Assembly: GCA_934747385.1 (NCBI GenBank)
Contig: CAKVGK010000002.1
Location: 62,001 to 126,000 of the forward strand
DNA length: 64,000 nt
Direction: 5' to 3'
Source of the DNA: an uncultured Clostridia bacterium
GTDB lineage: Bacteria; Bacillota; Clostridia; Christensenellales; UBA1242
Shown here: piece after piece, positions 9,032 through 17,958 of the stretch
How the letters are laid out: each line of letters begins with the position of its first letter
Position numbering within the stretch: position 1 is the first letter of the stretch
Position numbers and translations under genes: made by a program
Notes under the pieces: model-generated
Told to the model about the DNA's origin: nothing
What the model saw: only the letters and a program-made list of their open reading frames with translations
The model's database searches: none

Positions 9032-9553
9032 TTAGACGTTTGCAATTTCAATTGCACCAGTTTTTTCGAATTTTTCTATAACTTTTTTGTAGTCAATGCC
9101 AAGTTTAACAAATCTGTAAACAAAATAGCCCATAACACCGGCAATGATGATTGCAATAATTGCAATGTGCCAGCCTTCCACAAATTCATTTAAAACAATT
9201 GAAGCTTTTGGGGCACCATAAACTCTGTCTTTAACGCTTGTAAGAGCCTCACATTCAGCCTTTGTTTTTAAATTGCTGTCTGTAATGGCGTTTGCTGTTA
9301 ATTTTGTGCCGTCACTATTTGGATTGTAGTACAAAACGAAATACTGGTCTTTTTTCACTTCAATGCAATAAGCGGTTGTTTCAGTTGAGGTTGAAATTGA
9401 ACCTTGACCATATTTCATGTAAGAACTAATGCCAATTGAATAAATCATTCCGCACATTAAAACAACAGCAATAAAACAAGCAAAAAATGCAATTGCAGTT
9501 TTAAGCCCCATTTCAATGAATTCACGCTTTCTCATTTTTTTAATGAATTCCAT
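9032..9553 (-). CDS. Two-span membrane protein, function unknown
   Basis: A 173-residue protein with hydrophobic segments near residues 19-42 and 128-150, a mainly polar 85-residue stretch between them, and a short basic tail. The topology suggests an extracytoplasmic loop between two spans. No family recognised. Start is supported by AGGAG six bases before the ATG. A sigma-A type promoter (TTTACA, 17 bases, TATTCT) lies upstream at 9612-9640 on the minus strand. It is a single-gene unit ended by the shared terminator. Confidence 0.7.
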   Translation of the reverse strand: MEFIKKMRKREFIEMGLKTAIAFFACFIAVVLMCGMIYSIGISSYMKYGQGSISTSTETTAYCIEVKKDQYFVLYYNPNSDGTKLTANAITDSNLKTKAECEALTSVKDRVYGAPKASIVLNEFVEGWHIAIIAIIIAGVMGYFVYRFVKLGIDYKKVIEKFEKTGAIEIANV

Positions 9554-9611
9554 AATAACTCCTAAACAAAAACCCCGTTATTAACACACCAAGGTTATAT
9601 AATATACAAAT

Positions 9612-9640
9612 AGAATATAAGATTTTTGCGTAATTGTAAA
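9612..9640 (-). promoter_or_regulatory. Sigma-A type promoter of the membrane protein gene
   Basis: On the minus strand: TTTACA at 9635-9640, 17-base spacer, TATTCT at 9612-9617. A 5' leader of about 50 bases with a ribosome binding site follows. Confidence 0.55.
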
Positions 9641-9708
9641 GCAATTTCGACAATTTTTTTTGTTTTCCATGTCAAAAAACCTTGTTTAAAAAAAAGTTTT
9701 CCACATTC

Positions 9709-9737
9709 TTTACAAATTTAACACTTTGTGTTATCAT
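9709..9737 (+). promoter_or_regulatory. mrnC promoter, leaderless geometry
   Basis: TTTACA at 9709-9714, 17-base spacer, TATCAT at 9732-9737, six bases, ATG at 9744. An inverted repeat TTATCATG / CATGATAA (9731-9750) overlaps the -10 and the start codon. No Shine-Dalgarno sequence. Confidence 0.72.
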
Positions 9738-9743
9738 GTTAGC

Positions 9744-10136
9744 ATGATAAATTATGCAAACGATTTGGTGTTCCAAAAGAATGCGTTAACTCTGGCTTAT
9801 TTGGGTGACGCTGTGTTCACCTTGATGGTTAGAGATTGGCTTGTGACAAAAACAGATTTTAAAGCAAACGGGCTTAATAAAATTGCAAACAAAATAGTTT
9901 GTGCAAAAAATCAAGCAGTCATAATGCAGCAACTCAAAGAGGAATTGAATGGAGAAGAATTGGATTTGGTTCTTCGTGCAAGAAATGCCCACCCAAACAA
10001 TAAGGCAAAAAACAGCAGTTATGAGGAGTATAGTTTGGCAACTCAGTTTGAAGCATTAGTCGGGTTTTGGCATTTAAAGAAAGAAAATGAAAAGTTAAAA
10101 AATATGTTTGAAAGGTTTGTGGAGAATAAATTATGA
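9744..10136 (+). CDS. mrnC: Mini-ribonuclease III (MrnC)
   Basis: Double-strand-specific endonuclease that matures 23S rRNA in Bacillota. The 130-residue protein is a lone RNase III catalytic domain without the dsRNA-binding domain. Motifs: LAYLGDAVF near residue 14 with a catalytic Asp, VLRARNAH near 75, and YSLATQFEALVGF near 97-109 with the catalytic Glu. I chose the ATG at 9744 because an upstream in-frame TTG at 9726 would lie within the promoter. It heads the mrnC-rlmB-sigH-dnaX-ybaB-recR run, matching the conserved Bacillus neighbourhood; its stop overlaps the rlmB ATG. Confidence 0.93.
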   Translation: MINYANDLVFQKNALTLAYLGDAVFTLMVRDWLVTKTDFKANGLNKIANKIVCAKNQAVIMQQLKEELNGEELDLVLRARNAHPNNKAKNSSYEEYSLATQFEALVGFWHLKKENEKLKNMFERFVENKL

Positions 10137-10852
10137 TAGTTGAAGGAATAAACGTTGTTAGAGAACTTATCAGTTCACGTTCGCAAATAGACAAAATTTT
10201 GGCAGAAAAATGCAACAACAGCGAAATAAACAACATTGTTGAAGCAGCAAGAAAGTTAAAAATTCCAGTTGAAATTGTGGATAAAGATTTGCTTGAAAAA
10301 ATCAACAAGGGCAAAACTCAGGGTGTATTGGCTTATGTTCCAAATTTTCATTATGCAGACGTTGATGAAATTCTTGAAGTTGCAAAACAAAAGGGCAAAG
10401 CCCCATTTATTGTTATTTTAGACAGCATTGTTGACCCACACAATGTTGGTGCAATTATTCGAACTTGCGAGTGTGCAGGAGTGGACGGAGTTATAATCCC
10501 AGAAAATCGCGCTTGTTTGGTTAACGAAACAGTTTACAAAACCAGCGTTGGTGCAGTTAGTCACATTAAGGTTGCTCTTGTTAAAAACTTAACACGCACA
10601 ATTGAATATTTAAAACAACTTGGTATTTGGACATATGCTTTGGAAGCGGGCAGCAAACGCATTTATGACGCAGATTTCACATACCCAACCGCATTAATTA
10701 TTGGCAGCGAGGGCAAGGGGGTGTCACGTTTGGTTAAGGAAACAGCCGATGAGGTGCTTTCGTTGGACATGTATGGTTTGGTTAACAGCCTTAACGCTTC
10801 ATGTGCTGGCGCAATTGCTATTTATGAAGTTGTTAGACAAAGGCGCAATTAG
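10133..10852 (+). CDS. rlmB: 23S rRNA 2'-O-methyltransferase, TrmH/RlmB family
   Basis: SPOUT-class methyltransferase for a 23S rRNA guanosine (Gm2251 in E. coli). The 239-residue protein has an N-terminal L30e-like substrate domain (residues 1-75) and a C-terminal SpoU domain with the SAM-knot motifs: LDSIVDPHNVGAIIRT near 98-113, IIGSEGKGVSRL near 188-199, and LNASCAGAIAIYE near 220-232. The ATG overlaps the mrnC stop (ATGA). The yacP nuclease gene usually found between rlmB and sigH in Bacillus is absent here. Confidence 0.93.
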   Translation: MIVEGINVVRELISSRSQIDKILAEKCNNSEINNIVEAARKLKIPVEIVDKDLLEKINKGKTQGVLAYVPNFHYADVDEILEVAKQKGKAPFIVILDSIVDPHNVGAIIRTCECAGVDGVIIPENRACLVNETVYKTSVGAVSHIKVALVKNLTRTIEYLKQLGIWTYALEAGSKRIYDADFTYPTALIIGSEGKGVSRLVKETADEVLSLDMYGLVNSLNASCAGAIAIYEVVRQRRN

Positions 10853-10860
10853 GAGAGAAT

Positions 10861-11454
10861 TTGAACACAGAAGAATTGATAGCAAAAGCTCAACAAGGCG
10901 ATGAGACGGCAATGGAAAACATTGTTAACCTTTTTCGCGCCAAAGTGACGGCAATTTCACGTGAATATTTCCTTGTTGGTGCTGGGCTTGATGATATCAT
11001 TCAGGAGGGCATGATTGGCTTGTTCAAAGCGGTGTATAGTTACAATGCAGAAAAAAATCACAGTTTCAGTTCTTACGCATCCCTTTGTATTGAACGCCAA
11101 ATTCAAACGGCAATAAAAAACGCAAATCGCAAAAAAAACGGTCCGTTGAACAGTTATGTTCCAATCAGTCAGTTTGACGACCGCGATGACGACGACGAAA
11201 AACTTAAACTTGTTTTGGTTGACGATGAAAGTGATTTCGAACAAAAATATATAAATCGTGAACTCAATGTTGTTGTTATGAGCAAAATCAAAACTCTGCT
11301 TTCAAACGAACAATTTAAACTTTTAAAAATGTTTTTAAACGGCAAAAGTTATGCTGAAATGGCACAAACTTTAAACATTTCAACCAAGCAGGTGGACAAC
11401 AATCTGCAAGCAATAAAACGCATACTAAAATCTTTAAAAGGAGAAATTCAATGA
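10861..11454 (+). CDS. sigH: RNA polymerase sigma factor, SigH (Spo0H) type
   Basis: A 197-residue sigma-70 family protein. Region 2 shows DDIIQEGMIGLFKAV near residues 42-56 and SSYASLCIERQIQTAIK near 73-89, followed by the SigH-like KKNGPLNSYVPIS. Region 4 is a helix-turn-helix SYAEMAQTLNISTKQVDNN near 163-181. The match to SigH plus the rlmB-sigH gene order make the assignment likely. Start is TTG, supported by AGGAGAG upstream and reading-frame start. In spore formers SigH drives early stationary and sporulation genes; whether this organism sporulates cannot be told here. It overlaps dnaX by four bases. Confidence 0.87.
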   Translation: MNTEELIAKAQQGDETAMENIVNLFRAKVTAISREYFLVGAGLDDIIQEGMIGLFKAVYSYNAEKNHSFSSYASLCIERQIQTAIKNANRKKNGPLNSYVPISQFDDRDDDDEKLKLVLVDDESDFEQKYINRELNVVVMSKIKTLLSNEQFKLLKMFLNGKSYAEMAQTLNISTKQVDNNLQAIKRILKSLKGEIQ

Positions 11455-12938
11455 GTTTAGCATTATATCGTGAGTTTAGACCAAAAAATTTTGACGACGT
11501 CATCGGTCAGGATTACATTGTTCAAACTTTAAAAAATCAAGTTAAAACGGGCAATTTGTCGCATGCGTATTTGTTCTGCGGTCCTCGCGGCACAGGCAAA
11601 ACAAGCACTGCAAAAATTTTCGCTCGTGCGGTTAACTGCACTCATTCAACAGATGGCAACCCTTGCGGTTTGTGTGCTGAATGCGTGGCTTTAAGCAACC
11701 CAAACACTGACATTTTTGAAATTGACGCTGCGTCAAACAACCGCGTTGAGGAAATTAGAGATTTACGTGAAAAAGTTGCATTCCCTCCATTGATTGGCAA
11801 ATATAAAGTGTATATTGTGGACGAAGTGCACATGCTCACAGATAGCGCATTCAACGCTTTGCTTAAAACATTGGAGGAACCACCTCAACACGCGATTTTC
11901 ATTTTGGCAACAACAGAAATTCACAAACTGCCAGCCACAATTTTAAGTCGCTGCATGCGTTTTGACTTTAAACTTTTGCCAGTAAGTTTGTTAAGTCAGC
12001 ACTTAAAAAATGTTTTTGACAAACGTGGCATCAGTTATGACGAAAAATCCTTGCACCTTATTGCAAAAGCGGGCGAGGGAAGTGTGCGTGATATGCTTTC
12101 AATTGCAGATAGTGTTGCGGCATATTGCAACAATCAAATCACATGGGCACAAACAGAAAGCGTTATAGGTTTGTCCAGCAAAGATAACATTAAGGAAATT
12201 TTAACTAGCATTGCAAACAAAGACATTAACAAGTTGTTTGTTGCAATCCGCAAAGCCTTAGGAACAGGCAAAAACATTCAAGTCCTTTGCAAAGAAATGG
12301 CAGATTTTATCAAAAACCTCATCATGATTAAAGTTGGCGTGGGGGATTACGCAGTGTTGGACATTTTGCCAGGAGAGTTTGCAACTTACAACGACATTGC
12401 TTCGCAGTTTGACATAAATTATTTAAAAATGGCATTTAGTCGTTTTGCCAGTGTTGAATTGGATTTAAAATACAGTATAAACCCAGAAAATTTGTTTGAA
12501 TCAACCTGCTTGGATTTGGTTTCCGCTCCAACAGTGTTGCCAGCGCAGCCAGTTGTATTCAATGCACCAGTTCAACCGCAAGTTGTTCAACAAAAGCAAG
12601 AACCTGCGGCAGTTAGTTCAAACGAAACTGACAAGGTGTGGGGTAATGTGCTAATCAAGGCAAAAGAACGTAACTTGTTTGCGCTTTCAAATGCTCTTAT
12701 TAATGTAACAAAGGTGGAAAAAAAGTTAAATTGCTTGATTATTCACACAAATGATTTGGGCTCGTTCCAAATGATTGACAATAAAGAACGTCTTAATGTA
12801 ATATTGGAATTGGTGAATTTGTTTGATGACAACATTAAAATAGTTGAAGTGGAATATGATAAATCAAATGTGTCCACTCAAGACGTTAAGGACAGTTTGA
12901 AAGGCGCATTTAAGTCAAAAATCAAATTTAAAGAATAA
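11451..12938 (+). CDS. dnaX: DNA polymerase III subunit gamma/tau
   Basis: Clamp-loader ATPase. Of 495 residues, the AAA+ module holds Walker A GPRGTGKTS near 43-51, a zinc finger with four Cys between about 63 and 78, Walker B DEVHML near 123, and the LSRCMRFDF sensor region near 164. A Pro/Gln-rich linker (about 365-395) leads to a C-terminal tau-type domain. It is shorter than Bacillus DnaX (about 560). ATGA overlap with sigH. An in-frame A-AAA-AAG heptamer lies at 12719-12725. Confidence 0.95.
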   Translation: MSLALYREFRPKNFDDVIGQDYIVQTLKNQVKTGNLSHAYLFCGPRGTGKTSTAKIFARAVNCTHSTDGNPCGLCAECVALSNPNTDIFEIDAASNNRVEEIRDLREKVAFPPLIGKYKVYIVDEVHMLTDSAFNALLKTLEEPPQHAIFILATTEIHKLPATILSRCMRFDFKLLPVSLLSQHLKNVFDKRGISYDEKSLHLIAKAGEGSVRDMLSIADSVAAYCNNQITWAQTESVIGLSSKDNIKEILTSIANKDINKLFVAIRKALGTGKNIQVLCKEMADFIKNLIMIKVGVGDYAVLDILPGEFATYNDIASQFDINYLKMAFSRFASVELDLKYSINPENLFESTCLDLVSAPTVLPAQPVVFNAPVQPQVVQQKQEPAAVSSNETDKVWGNVLIKAKERNLFALSNALINVTKVEKKLNCLIIHTNDLGSFQMIDNKERLNVILELVNLFDDNIKIVEVEYDKSNVSTQDVKDSLKGAFKSKIKFKE

Positions 12939-12957
12939 ATTTTAAGGAGAAAAAATT

Positions 12958-13284
12958 ATGGCATATGGTGGTTTTGGTGGCGGAATGAATATGAACGCCC
13001 TCATGCAACAGGCTCGCAAAATGCAAGAACAAATGGAAAAAGCACAGCAAGAATTGGAAGCTAGTGAAGTTGTTGGCAAAGCCGGCGGCGATATGGTTCA
13101 AATAACAATGACAGGCAAAAAGGAATTAAAGTCGGTTAAACTTAACAAAAATGCGGTTGACCCAGACGATGTTGAAATGCTTGAAGATTTGCTTGTTGTT
13201 GCTTTTAACGACGCAATTGCAAAAGCAGACGAATTGAGTAAAGACAAAATGGGTGCAATGGGCGGCCTTGGTGGGTTAATGTAA
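12958..13284 (+). CDS. YbaB/EbfC family nucleoid-associated protein
   Basis: A 108-residue DNA-binding protein of the YbaB/EbfC family, a dimeric nucleoid-associated protein. The N-terminus has the characteristic Gly-rich lead and a long helix (MQQARKMQEQMEKAQQEL), then the conserved beta segment GDMVQITMTGKKELKSVKL and the C-terminal acidic helix. AAGGAG precedes the ATG. The gene sits between dnaX and recR, its universal neighbours; its TAA shares a base with the recR ATG. Confidence 0.94.
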   Translation: MAYGGFGGGMNMNALMQQARKMQEQMEKAQQELEASEVVGKAGGDMVQITMTGKKELKSVKLNKNAVDPDDVEMLEDLLVVAFNDAIAKADELSKDKMGAMGGLGGLM

Positions 13285-13877
13285 TGAACCAAATTGACTC
13301 AATGGAAAGGTTGGTTAATGAATTTTCGCACTTACCAGGTGTGGGCAAAAAAACAGCCCAAAGGTATGCTTATTTTTTGCTTACCCTTAACGAAGCGGAA
13401 GTGAGAGATTTTGCCGACGCAATGGTCGCAGCAAAGCAAACCATTCATTACTGCAAGGTTTGTGCAAATTTCACAGATAAGGAGATTTGTGACATTTGTT
13501 CTCGCCCTAAAAAAGACAACATAATTTGTGTTGTTAAAGAACCTAAAGACGTAACTGCACTTGAAAAAGTGCGCGAATTTAATGGCACTTACCATGTTCT
13601 TCATGGCGTAATCAATCCGCTTGAGGGCAAAGGTCCAAACGACATTAACATTAAATCGCTTTTAGCACGCGTGCAAGCTGAAAATATTGCCGAAGTCATT
13701 GTTGCAACTAACCCGGACGTGGAAGGTGAGGCAACCGCAATGTATATTGCAAATTTGCTTAAACCTCTTGGCGTTAAAGTAACACGCATTGCACAAGGTG
13801 TCAGCATGGGCAGCGAGTTGGAATATACCGACGCAATCACACTTTCAAAAGCACTTCAATCTCGTCGTGAAATGTAA
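13284..13877 (+). CDS. recR: Recombination mediator protein RecR
   Basis: RecR works with RecO/RecF to load RecA at gaps. The 197-residue protein has the helix-hairpin-helix LPGVGKKTAQRYA near residues 16-28, a four-Cys zinc motif CKVCANF ... CDICSRP near 56-73, a Toprim domain (IICVVKEPKDVTALE and ATNPDVEGEATAMYI) and the C-terminal ARGVSMGSELEY-like RIAQGVSMGSELEY. Start ATG overlaps the ybaB stop. Usual length for the family. Confidence 0.97.
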   Translation: MNQIDSMERLVNEFSHLPGVGKKTAQRYAYFLLTLNEAEVRDFADAMVAAKQTIHYCKVCANFTDKEICDICSRPKKDNIICVVKEPKDVTALEKVREFNGTYHVLHGVINPLEGKGPNDINIKSLLARVQAENIAEVIVATNPDVEGEATAMYIANLLKPLGVKVTRIAQGVSMGSELEYTDAITLSKALQSRREM

Positions 13878-13904
13878 TCTAAAAGAAACGCTTGAACGCT
13901 GAAC

Positions 13905-13975
13905 ACTCTCGGTATAACAAAGTTAAGGATTAGTATGACATACCGAGAAGCGGAAGCGCAGCGAGTGTATCTAAA
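13905..13975. repeat. Intergenic repeat, two inverted ATACCGAG copies
   Basis: CTCGGTAT at 13909-13916 and ATACCGAG at about 13942-13949 face each other, the second followed by AAGCGGAAGCGCAGCGAGTG and TATCT. The same core with the TATCT tail recurs near 16965, 41190, 41400 and 43230, all intergenic. Probably a dispersed palindromic repeat of REP/MITE type. Confidence 0.6.
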
Positions 13976-13980
13976 GAACA

Positions 13981-14010
13981 AAAAACCCATCATAACGATG
14001 AGTTTTTTTA
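13981..14010. terminator. Bidirectional terminator between recR and secA
   Basis: A imperfect stem (CCATC / GATGAG with one mismatch) flanked by A5 and T7. Confidence 0.7.
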
Positions 14011-14102
14011 TGTGTGAATATTTGAAAGTTTAAAATAAAGTCAAAACAAATTTTTATTGCAATGTTTTTAAACTAAACTTTCAATTTTTTTTTATGACAG
14101 GC

Positions 14103-16805
14103 TTATTTGTTAGCCATATCTTTAATCATGCAGCAGTTCTTATACTTTTTTCCACTTCCGCAAGGGCAAAGGTCGTTTCTGCCAATGTGAGCGTCTCGGT
14201 TGCGTGCTTGCACATTTTCACCTTTATTGGTGTTTCCTGCATTAACAGGACCAACAGGGCGTTGTGGCATAACTTCAATTTTAAGTTGAGATTTGAACAA
14301 TGTTTCAGCGGTGTAGTCGCGAATGTCGGTAATCATTTTGTCAAACATGTCAAACCCTTCGTTTTTGTAAGCGACAACAGGGTCTTTTTGACCATAAGCC
14401 ATAACACCAATCTCATTTCTAAGAGTGTTCATTGCGTCTATATGGTCAGTCCAGAATTTGTCAACCACACGGAGCAATACGCTGCGTTCAATAATGCTAA
14501 AATCAATGTTTAATTTTTTAACTTCGCTAATTTTGGATTCATAAATTTCCAAAAGTTTGTCGTAAACATTTTGCGCAACTTGTTTCGCATCAAGCCCTTC
14601 AACAAAGTCGGCAGTCAAAAGATTTGTGCCAGGTTTTAAAAGTTTGGATTCCAATTCCTTATTCAAAGGCTCTAAATCCCATTCATAATAAGGTTTTGTT
14701 TCGTCCAAATAATTATTGCAGGTTTCAAAAGTAAATTCTTTAAGCATTTCCAAAATTTGTGGGTGAATGTCAACACCTTCCAAAACTTTGTCACGTTCGC
14801 CATAAATAATTTGACGTTGTTTATTAAGCACGTCGTCGTATTCAAGCACGTTTTTACGCGCGCCAAAGTTCATTGCTTCCACTTTCTTTTGGGCTGACTC
14901 AAAGAAGTGAGTCAAAATGCGGGATTGCAAAGGCATGTCTTCGTTGCCGCGGAATGCAATAGAGAACCAGTTCTTCATTCTGTTTTCGCCAAAACGTTGT
15001 GGCAAATCATCTTCAAGAGAAATGAAGAATATGCTTGAACCTGGGTCTCCTTGACGTCCGGCACGACCACGCAACTGGTTGTCAATACGCCTTGATTCGT
15101 GGCGCTCAGTGCCCAAAATGTGAAGTCCGCCAAGTTCGATAACTTTTTTCTTTTCCTCGTCGGTTATCTTTTTAAAATCAGCATAATATTTGTTATATTT
15201 TTCCTTCAATTCCTTTTCTTCGTCAGTCAAATCAGCATTGTATGCGGTTATTTTTTCCATAATAGCAGGCTCAACATTTTCATTGAGCATTTTTTGCTTT
15301 GCCAAGAATTCTGGGTTGCCGCCAAGCAAAATATCTGTACCACGACCAGCCATGTTTGTTGCAATTGTAACTTGCCCAACACGACCAGATTGTGCAATAA
15401 TTTGACCTTCAAGTTCGTGATTTTTAGCGTTCAAAAGGTTGTGAGGAATGCCAAGTTTTTTAATTTCCTTGCTTATACGTTCTGATTTATCAACAGAAGC
15501 AGTACCAACCAAGATAGGTTGACCTTTTTCATATTTTTCCTTAATTTCTTCAACAATAGCATTGTATTTTGCTTGTTCAGTGTAGAATATAAGGTCTTGT
15601 TCATCAACACGTTGCACAGGCTTGTTTGTTGGTATGGTCACAACGTCCAAATTGTAAATTTTGTTAAATTCGCCTTCTTCAGTTTTTGCAGTACCGGTCA
15701 TGCCGCTAAGTTTAGAATACAACTTAAAATAGTTTTGAAGGGTGATGGTTGCCAATGTTTTGTTTTCTTCTTGAATTTTCACTCCTTCTTTTGCTTCAAT
15801 TGCTTGGTGCAAACCATCGCTGTAACGTCTGCCCTGCATAATACGTCCAGTAAATTCGTCAACAATAAGCACTTCATCATTTTTAACAATGTAGTTAATG
15901 TCGCGTTCCATAATGTGGTTTGCGCGCAAAGCATTGTTAATGTGGTGGTTGATTTCAAGGTTTTGAATATCACTCAAATTTTCCAGTTTAAAGAAAGTTT
16001 CAGCCTTGCTTACACCAGTTTCAGTCAAACGAATTTGTTTATGTTTAATGTCAATGTCGTAGTCTTCTGCTTTCAAACGCTTTGCAAAATTGTCTGCCAC
16101 AGTGTAAAGGTCGGTTGACTTGCCGCCTGCGCCAGAGATAATGAGAGGGGTACGGGCTTCATCAATCAAAATAGAGTCCACTTCGTCCACAATGCAGAAG
16201 TTGTGCCCGCGTTGAACTTTATAGTCTTTGCTAACTTGCATATTATCACGCAAATAGTCAAAGCCAAATTCGTTGTTTGTGCCGTAAGTAATATCGCATT
16301 CATATGCTTTTTTCTTTTCAGGTGCTTGTTGACCAGCAAGCGTGCAACCAATTGTGAGCCCCAAAAATTTGTATAGTTTGCCCATCATTTCGGCCTGCGT
16401 GGTTGCTAAATATTCGTTGACAGTAATAACATGTACATTCTTGCCAGTAAGGGCGTTTAAATAAACTGCAGTGGTTGCTGTTAAAGTTTTACCTTCACCA
16501 GTGCGCATTTCGGCAATACGACCTTGGTGCAGAACAACACCGCCAATAAGTTGAACATGGAAATGACGCATGCCAAGCACACGAGTTGCCGCTTCACGCA
16601 CAACGGCAAATGCATCTGGCAAAATTTGGTCAGTTGTTTCGCCCGCTTTGAGGCGGTCTTTCAAAACAGGAGTTTGATTTTGCAACTCTTCGTCGCTCAT
16701 GGCGGCATAAAAGTCTGCTTTATCTTCAATTTGTTTTACAATTTTTTCAATTTTGTTAAGACTTCGCTTGTTGTCGGAAGCAAATAAATAAGAAAATAAT
16801 CCCAT
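14103..16805 (-). CDS. secA: Protein translocase ATPase SecA
   Basis: The motor that pushes preproteins through SecYEG. The 900-residue protein has Walker A MRTGEGKT near 102-107, the DEVDSILIDEAR box near 205-216, motifs GMTGTA near 369 and GRAGRQGDPGSS near 620, a helical scaffold, and a C-terminal SEC-C zinc motif RNDLCPCGSGKKYKNCC that binds SecB or ribosome. GAAAGG precedes the ATG. Own promoter on the minus strand at 16838-16866. Several long antisense open frames over it are shadows. Confidence 0.97.
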   Translation of the reverse strand: MGLFSYLFASDNKRSLNKIEKIVKQIEDKADFYAAMSDEELQNQTPVLKDRLKAGETTDQILPDAFAVVREAATRVLGMRHFHVQLIGGVVLHQGRIAEMRTGEGKTLTATTAVYLNALTGKNVHVITVNEYLATTQAEMMGKLYKFLGLTIGCTLAGQQAPEKKKAYECDITYGTNNEFGFDYLRDNMQVSKDYKVQRGHNFCIVDEVDSILIDEARTPLIISGAGGKSTDLYTVADNFAKRLKAEDYDIDIKHKQIRLTETGVSKAETFFKLENLSDIQNLEINHHINNALRANHIMERDINYIVKNDEVLIVDEFTGRIMQGRRYSDGLHQAIEAKEGVKIQEENKTLATITLQNYFKLYSKLSGMTGTAKTEEGEFNKIYNLDVVTIPTNKPVQRVDEQDLIFYTEQAKYNAIVEEIKEKYEKGQPILVGTASVDKSERISKEIKKLGIPHNLLNAKNHELEGQIIAQSGRVGQVTIATNMAGRGTDILLGGNPEFLAKQKMLNENVEPAIMEKITAYNADLTDEEKELKEKYNKYYADFKKITDEEKKKVIELGGLHILGTERHESRRIDNQLRGRAGRQGDPGSSIFFISLEDDLPQRFGENRMKNWFSIAFRGNEDMPLQSRILTHFFESAQKKVEAMNFGARKNVLEYDDVLNKQRQIIYGERDKVLEGVDIHPQILEMLKEFTFETCNNYLDETKPYYEWDLEPLNKELESKLLKPGTNLLTADFVEGLDAKQVAQNVYDKLLEIYESKISEVKKLNIDFSIIERSVLLRVVDKFWTDHIDAMNTLRNEIGVMAYGQKDPVVAYKNEGFDMFDKMITDIRDYTAETLFKSQLKIEVMPQRPVGPVNAGNTNKGENVQARNRDAHIGRNDLCPCGSGKKYKNCCMIKDMANK

Positions 16806-16837
16806 AAAAAAATCCTTTCAAGTAAAATACTTTCCAT

Positions 16838-16866
16838 ATTTTATCAAAAGATAAAGTTTTTGTCTA
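16838..16866 (-). promoter_or_regulatory. secA promoter
   Basis: Minus strand: TAGACA at 16861-16866, 17-base spacer, TAAAAT at 16838-16843 with an extended -10 TGA. A leader of about 25 bases with a GAAAGG ribosome binding site follows. Confidence 0.65.
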
Positions 16867-16963
16867 GCAAATTAAACTTAGTATAACTAAACTAATTAAA
16901 GTATATTTTAAAAGAGTATTCGTTTTGTCACATTAAAATCAATAATAAATTCAGTTTTGTTAT

Positions 16964-17000
16964 ATCGAGAAATGTTTACATTTCGAGCATATCTTTTATG
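16964..17000. repeat. Intergenic repeat copy (ATATCGAG ... CGAGCATATCTTT)
   Basis: A short imperfect palindrome: ATATCGAG, GAAATG / CATTTC arms, then CGAGCATATCTTTT. It parallels the copy at 43229-43266 (ATACCGAG, GCATT / AATGC arms, CGAGTGTATCTTTT): arms vary but the ends and tail are kept. Confidence 0.55.
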
Positions 17001-17008
17001 CGTATAAA

Positions 17009-17033
17009 CAAACCACCAAAACATGGTGGTTTT
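17009..17033 (-). terminator. Terminator of the SHOCT membrane gene
   Basis: Stem AACCACC / GGTGGTT with a T-rich tail on the minus strand just past the stop codon. Confidence 0.7.
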
Positions 17034-17039
17034 CAAAGT

Positions 17040-17861
17040 TTAAAGTTGGTCTATTAACTCGTCACGCTTCCTTGCGTATTCTTCTTCACTGATGAGATTG
17101 TTGTCAAGCATTTCTTTCAATTCTTTCATTTTTTGTTGAACGGATTTTTCGCCTTTTTGTTTTGCAGGTTTATCGTCATCAAACATTGGGGCAAGGGCTT
17201 CGCGTTGACGGCGTTTGTCCATTCTTTTAACAACAAAGTTTGAAATAATCACAAATGCAAAAGCCATAACAGCAAACATAATTGAAATTTTGTTCGTTAA
17301 GAATGTTAAATTGCCAGTGAAAGCAAATCCGTCATTGCCAATTCTCACACAAGCGAGGGCATAAGTGCCATAAAGGTCAATATAAAAATTGCTAACATAT
17401 GTTATAACTTGGAAGGCAATCATTGTTTTGCGATATTTAACAACACAACTTGCAATTGAACTTGTTACAATAACTTGGAAAGTGATAATCAAACTGATTT
17501 TCAAAAATTTCAATTGTCCAAGCAAAAGCTCTGCGTTCTCTGACTTAATAGCATCTGCAATTTTAACAGCGACAATAATGTCAATAGCCCAAAGAATGCA
17601 ACTGAAAGCGATTAACCCGAACATAACATAACAAAGGATTTTAAATTCGCCTTTTGAATGTTGTTTAACCCAAGGCAGAACCATCATGCAGGACACACTG
17701 ACAACCAGAATAATCAAAATAAGTGACAGCATTGCAGCACTATACTTGATAAATTCAAAACTCATCATAATTGCCAAAGCAACAGAAGCAAACATGCAGA
17801 TTACTGAAATGGTTTGAATTAAACGATAAAGTTTTTCGTGGTTAAATTTTGTTTTTTCCAT
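17040..17861 (-). CDS. Multi-span membrane protein with C-terminal SHOCT domain
   Basis: 273 residues. At least six hydrophobic segments lie in the first 205 residues (about 13-32, 36-60, 74-95, 108-130, 140-160, 180-205). A basic linker follows (KRMDKRRQREALAP) and the last 35 residues form a SHOCT motif: MKELKEMLDNNLISEEEYARKRDEL. SHOCT is a short oligomerisation or membrane-associated domain in many bacterial proteins. No enzymatic motif seen. AAGGAG precedes the ATG, and a promoter lies at 17888-17916. Function unknown. Confidence 0.78.
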   Translation of the reverse strand: MEKTKFNHEKLYRLIQTISVICMFASVALAIMMSFEFIKYSAAMLSLILIILVVSVSCMMVLPWVKQHSKGEFKILCYVMFGLIAFSCILWAIDIIVAVKIADAIKSENAELLLGQLKFLKISLIITFQVIVTSSIASCVVKYRKTMIAFQVITYVSNFYIDLYGTYALACVRIGNDGFAFTGNLTFLTNKISIMFAVMAFAFVIISNFVVKRMDKRRQREALAPMFDDDKPAKQKGEKSVQQKMKELKEMLDNNLISEEEYARKRDELIDQL

Positions 17862-17887
17862 AAATACTCCTTACATTTCCTATTTAC

Positions 17888-17916
17888 ATTATACCTAAAT
17901 TAGGCAGCAAAAGCAA
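17888..17916 (-). promoter_or_regulatory. Promoter of the SHOCT membrane gene
   Basis: Minus strand TTGCTT at 17911-17916, 17-base spacer, consensus TATAAT at 17888-17893, followed by an AAGGAG site and ATG. Confidence 0.7.
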
Positions 17917-17958
17917 CGAAATATGACGTTGAATTTTAAATTTTACAAAATTTGCATT

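Noticed and set aside
14094..16787. Several long plus-strand frames (up to 199 codons) opposite secA
   Set aside because: Antisense shadows of a strongly supported gene, with Phe/Cys-rich translations and no ribosome binding sites.
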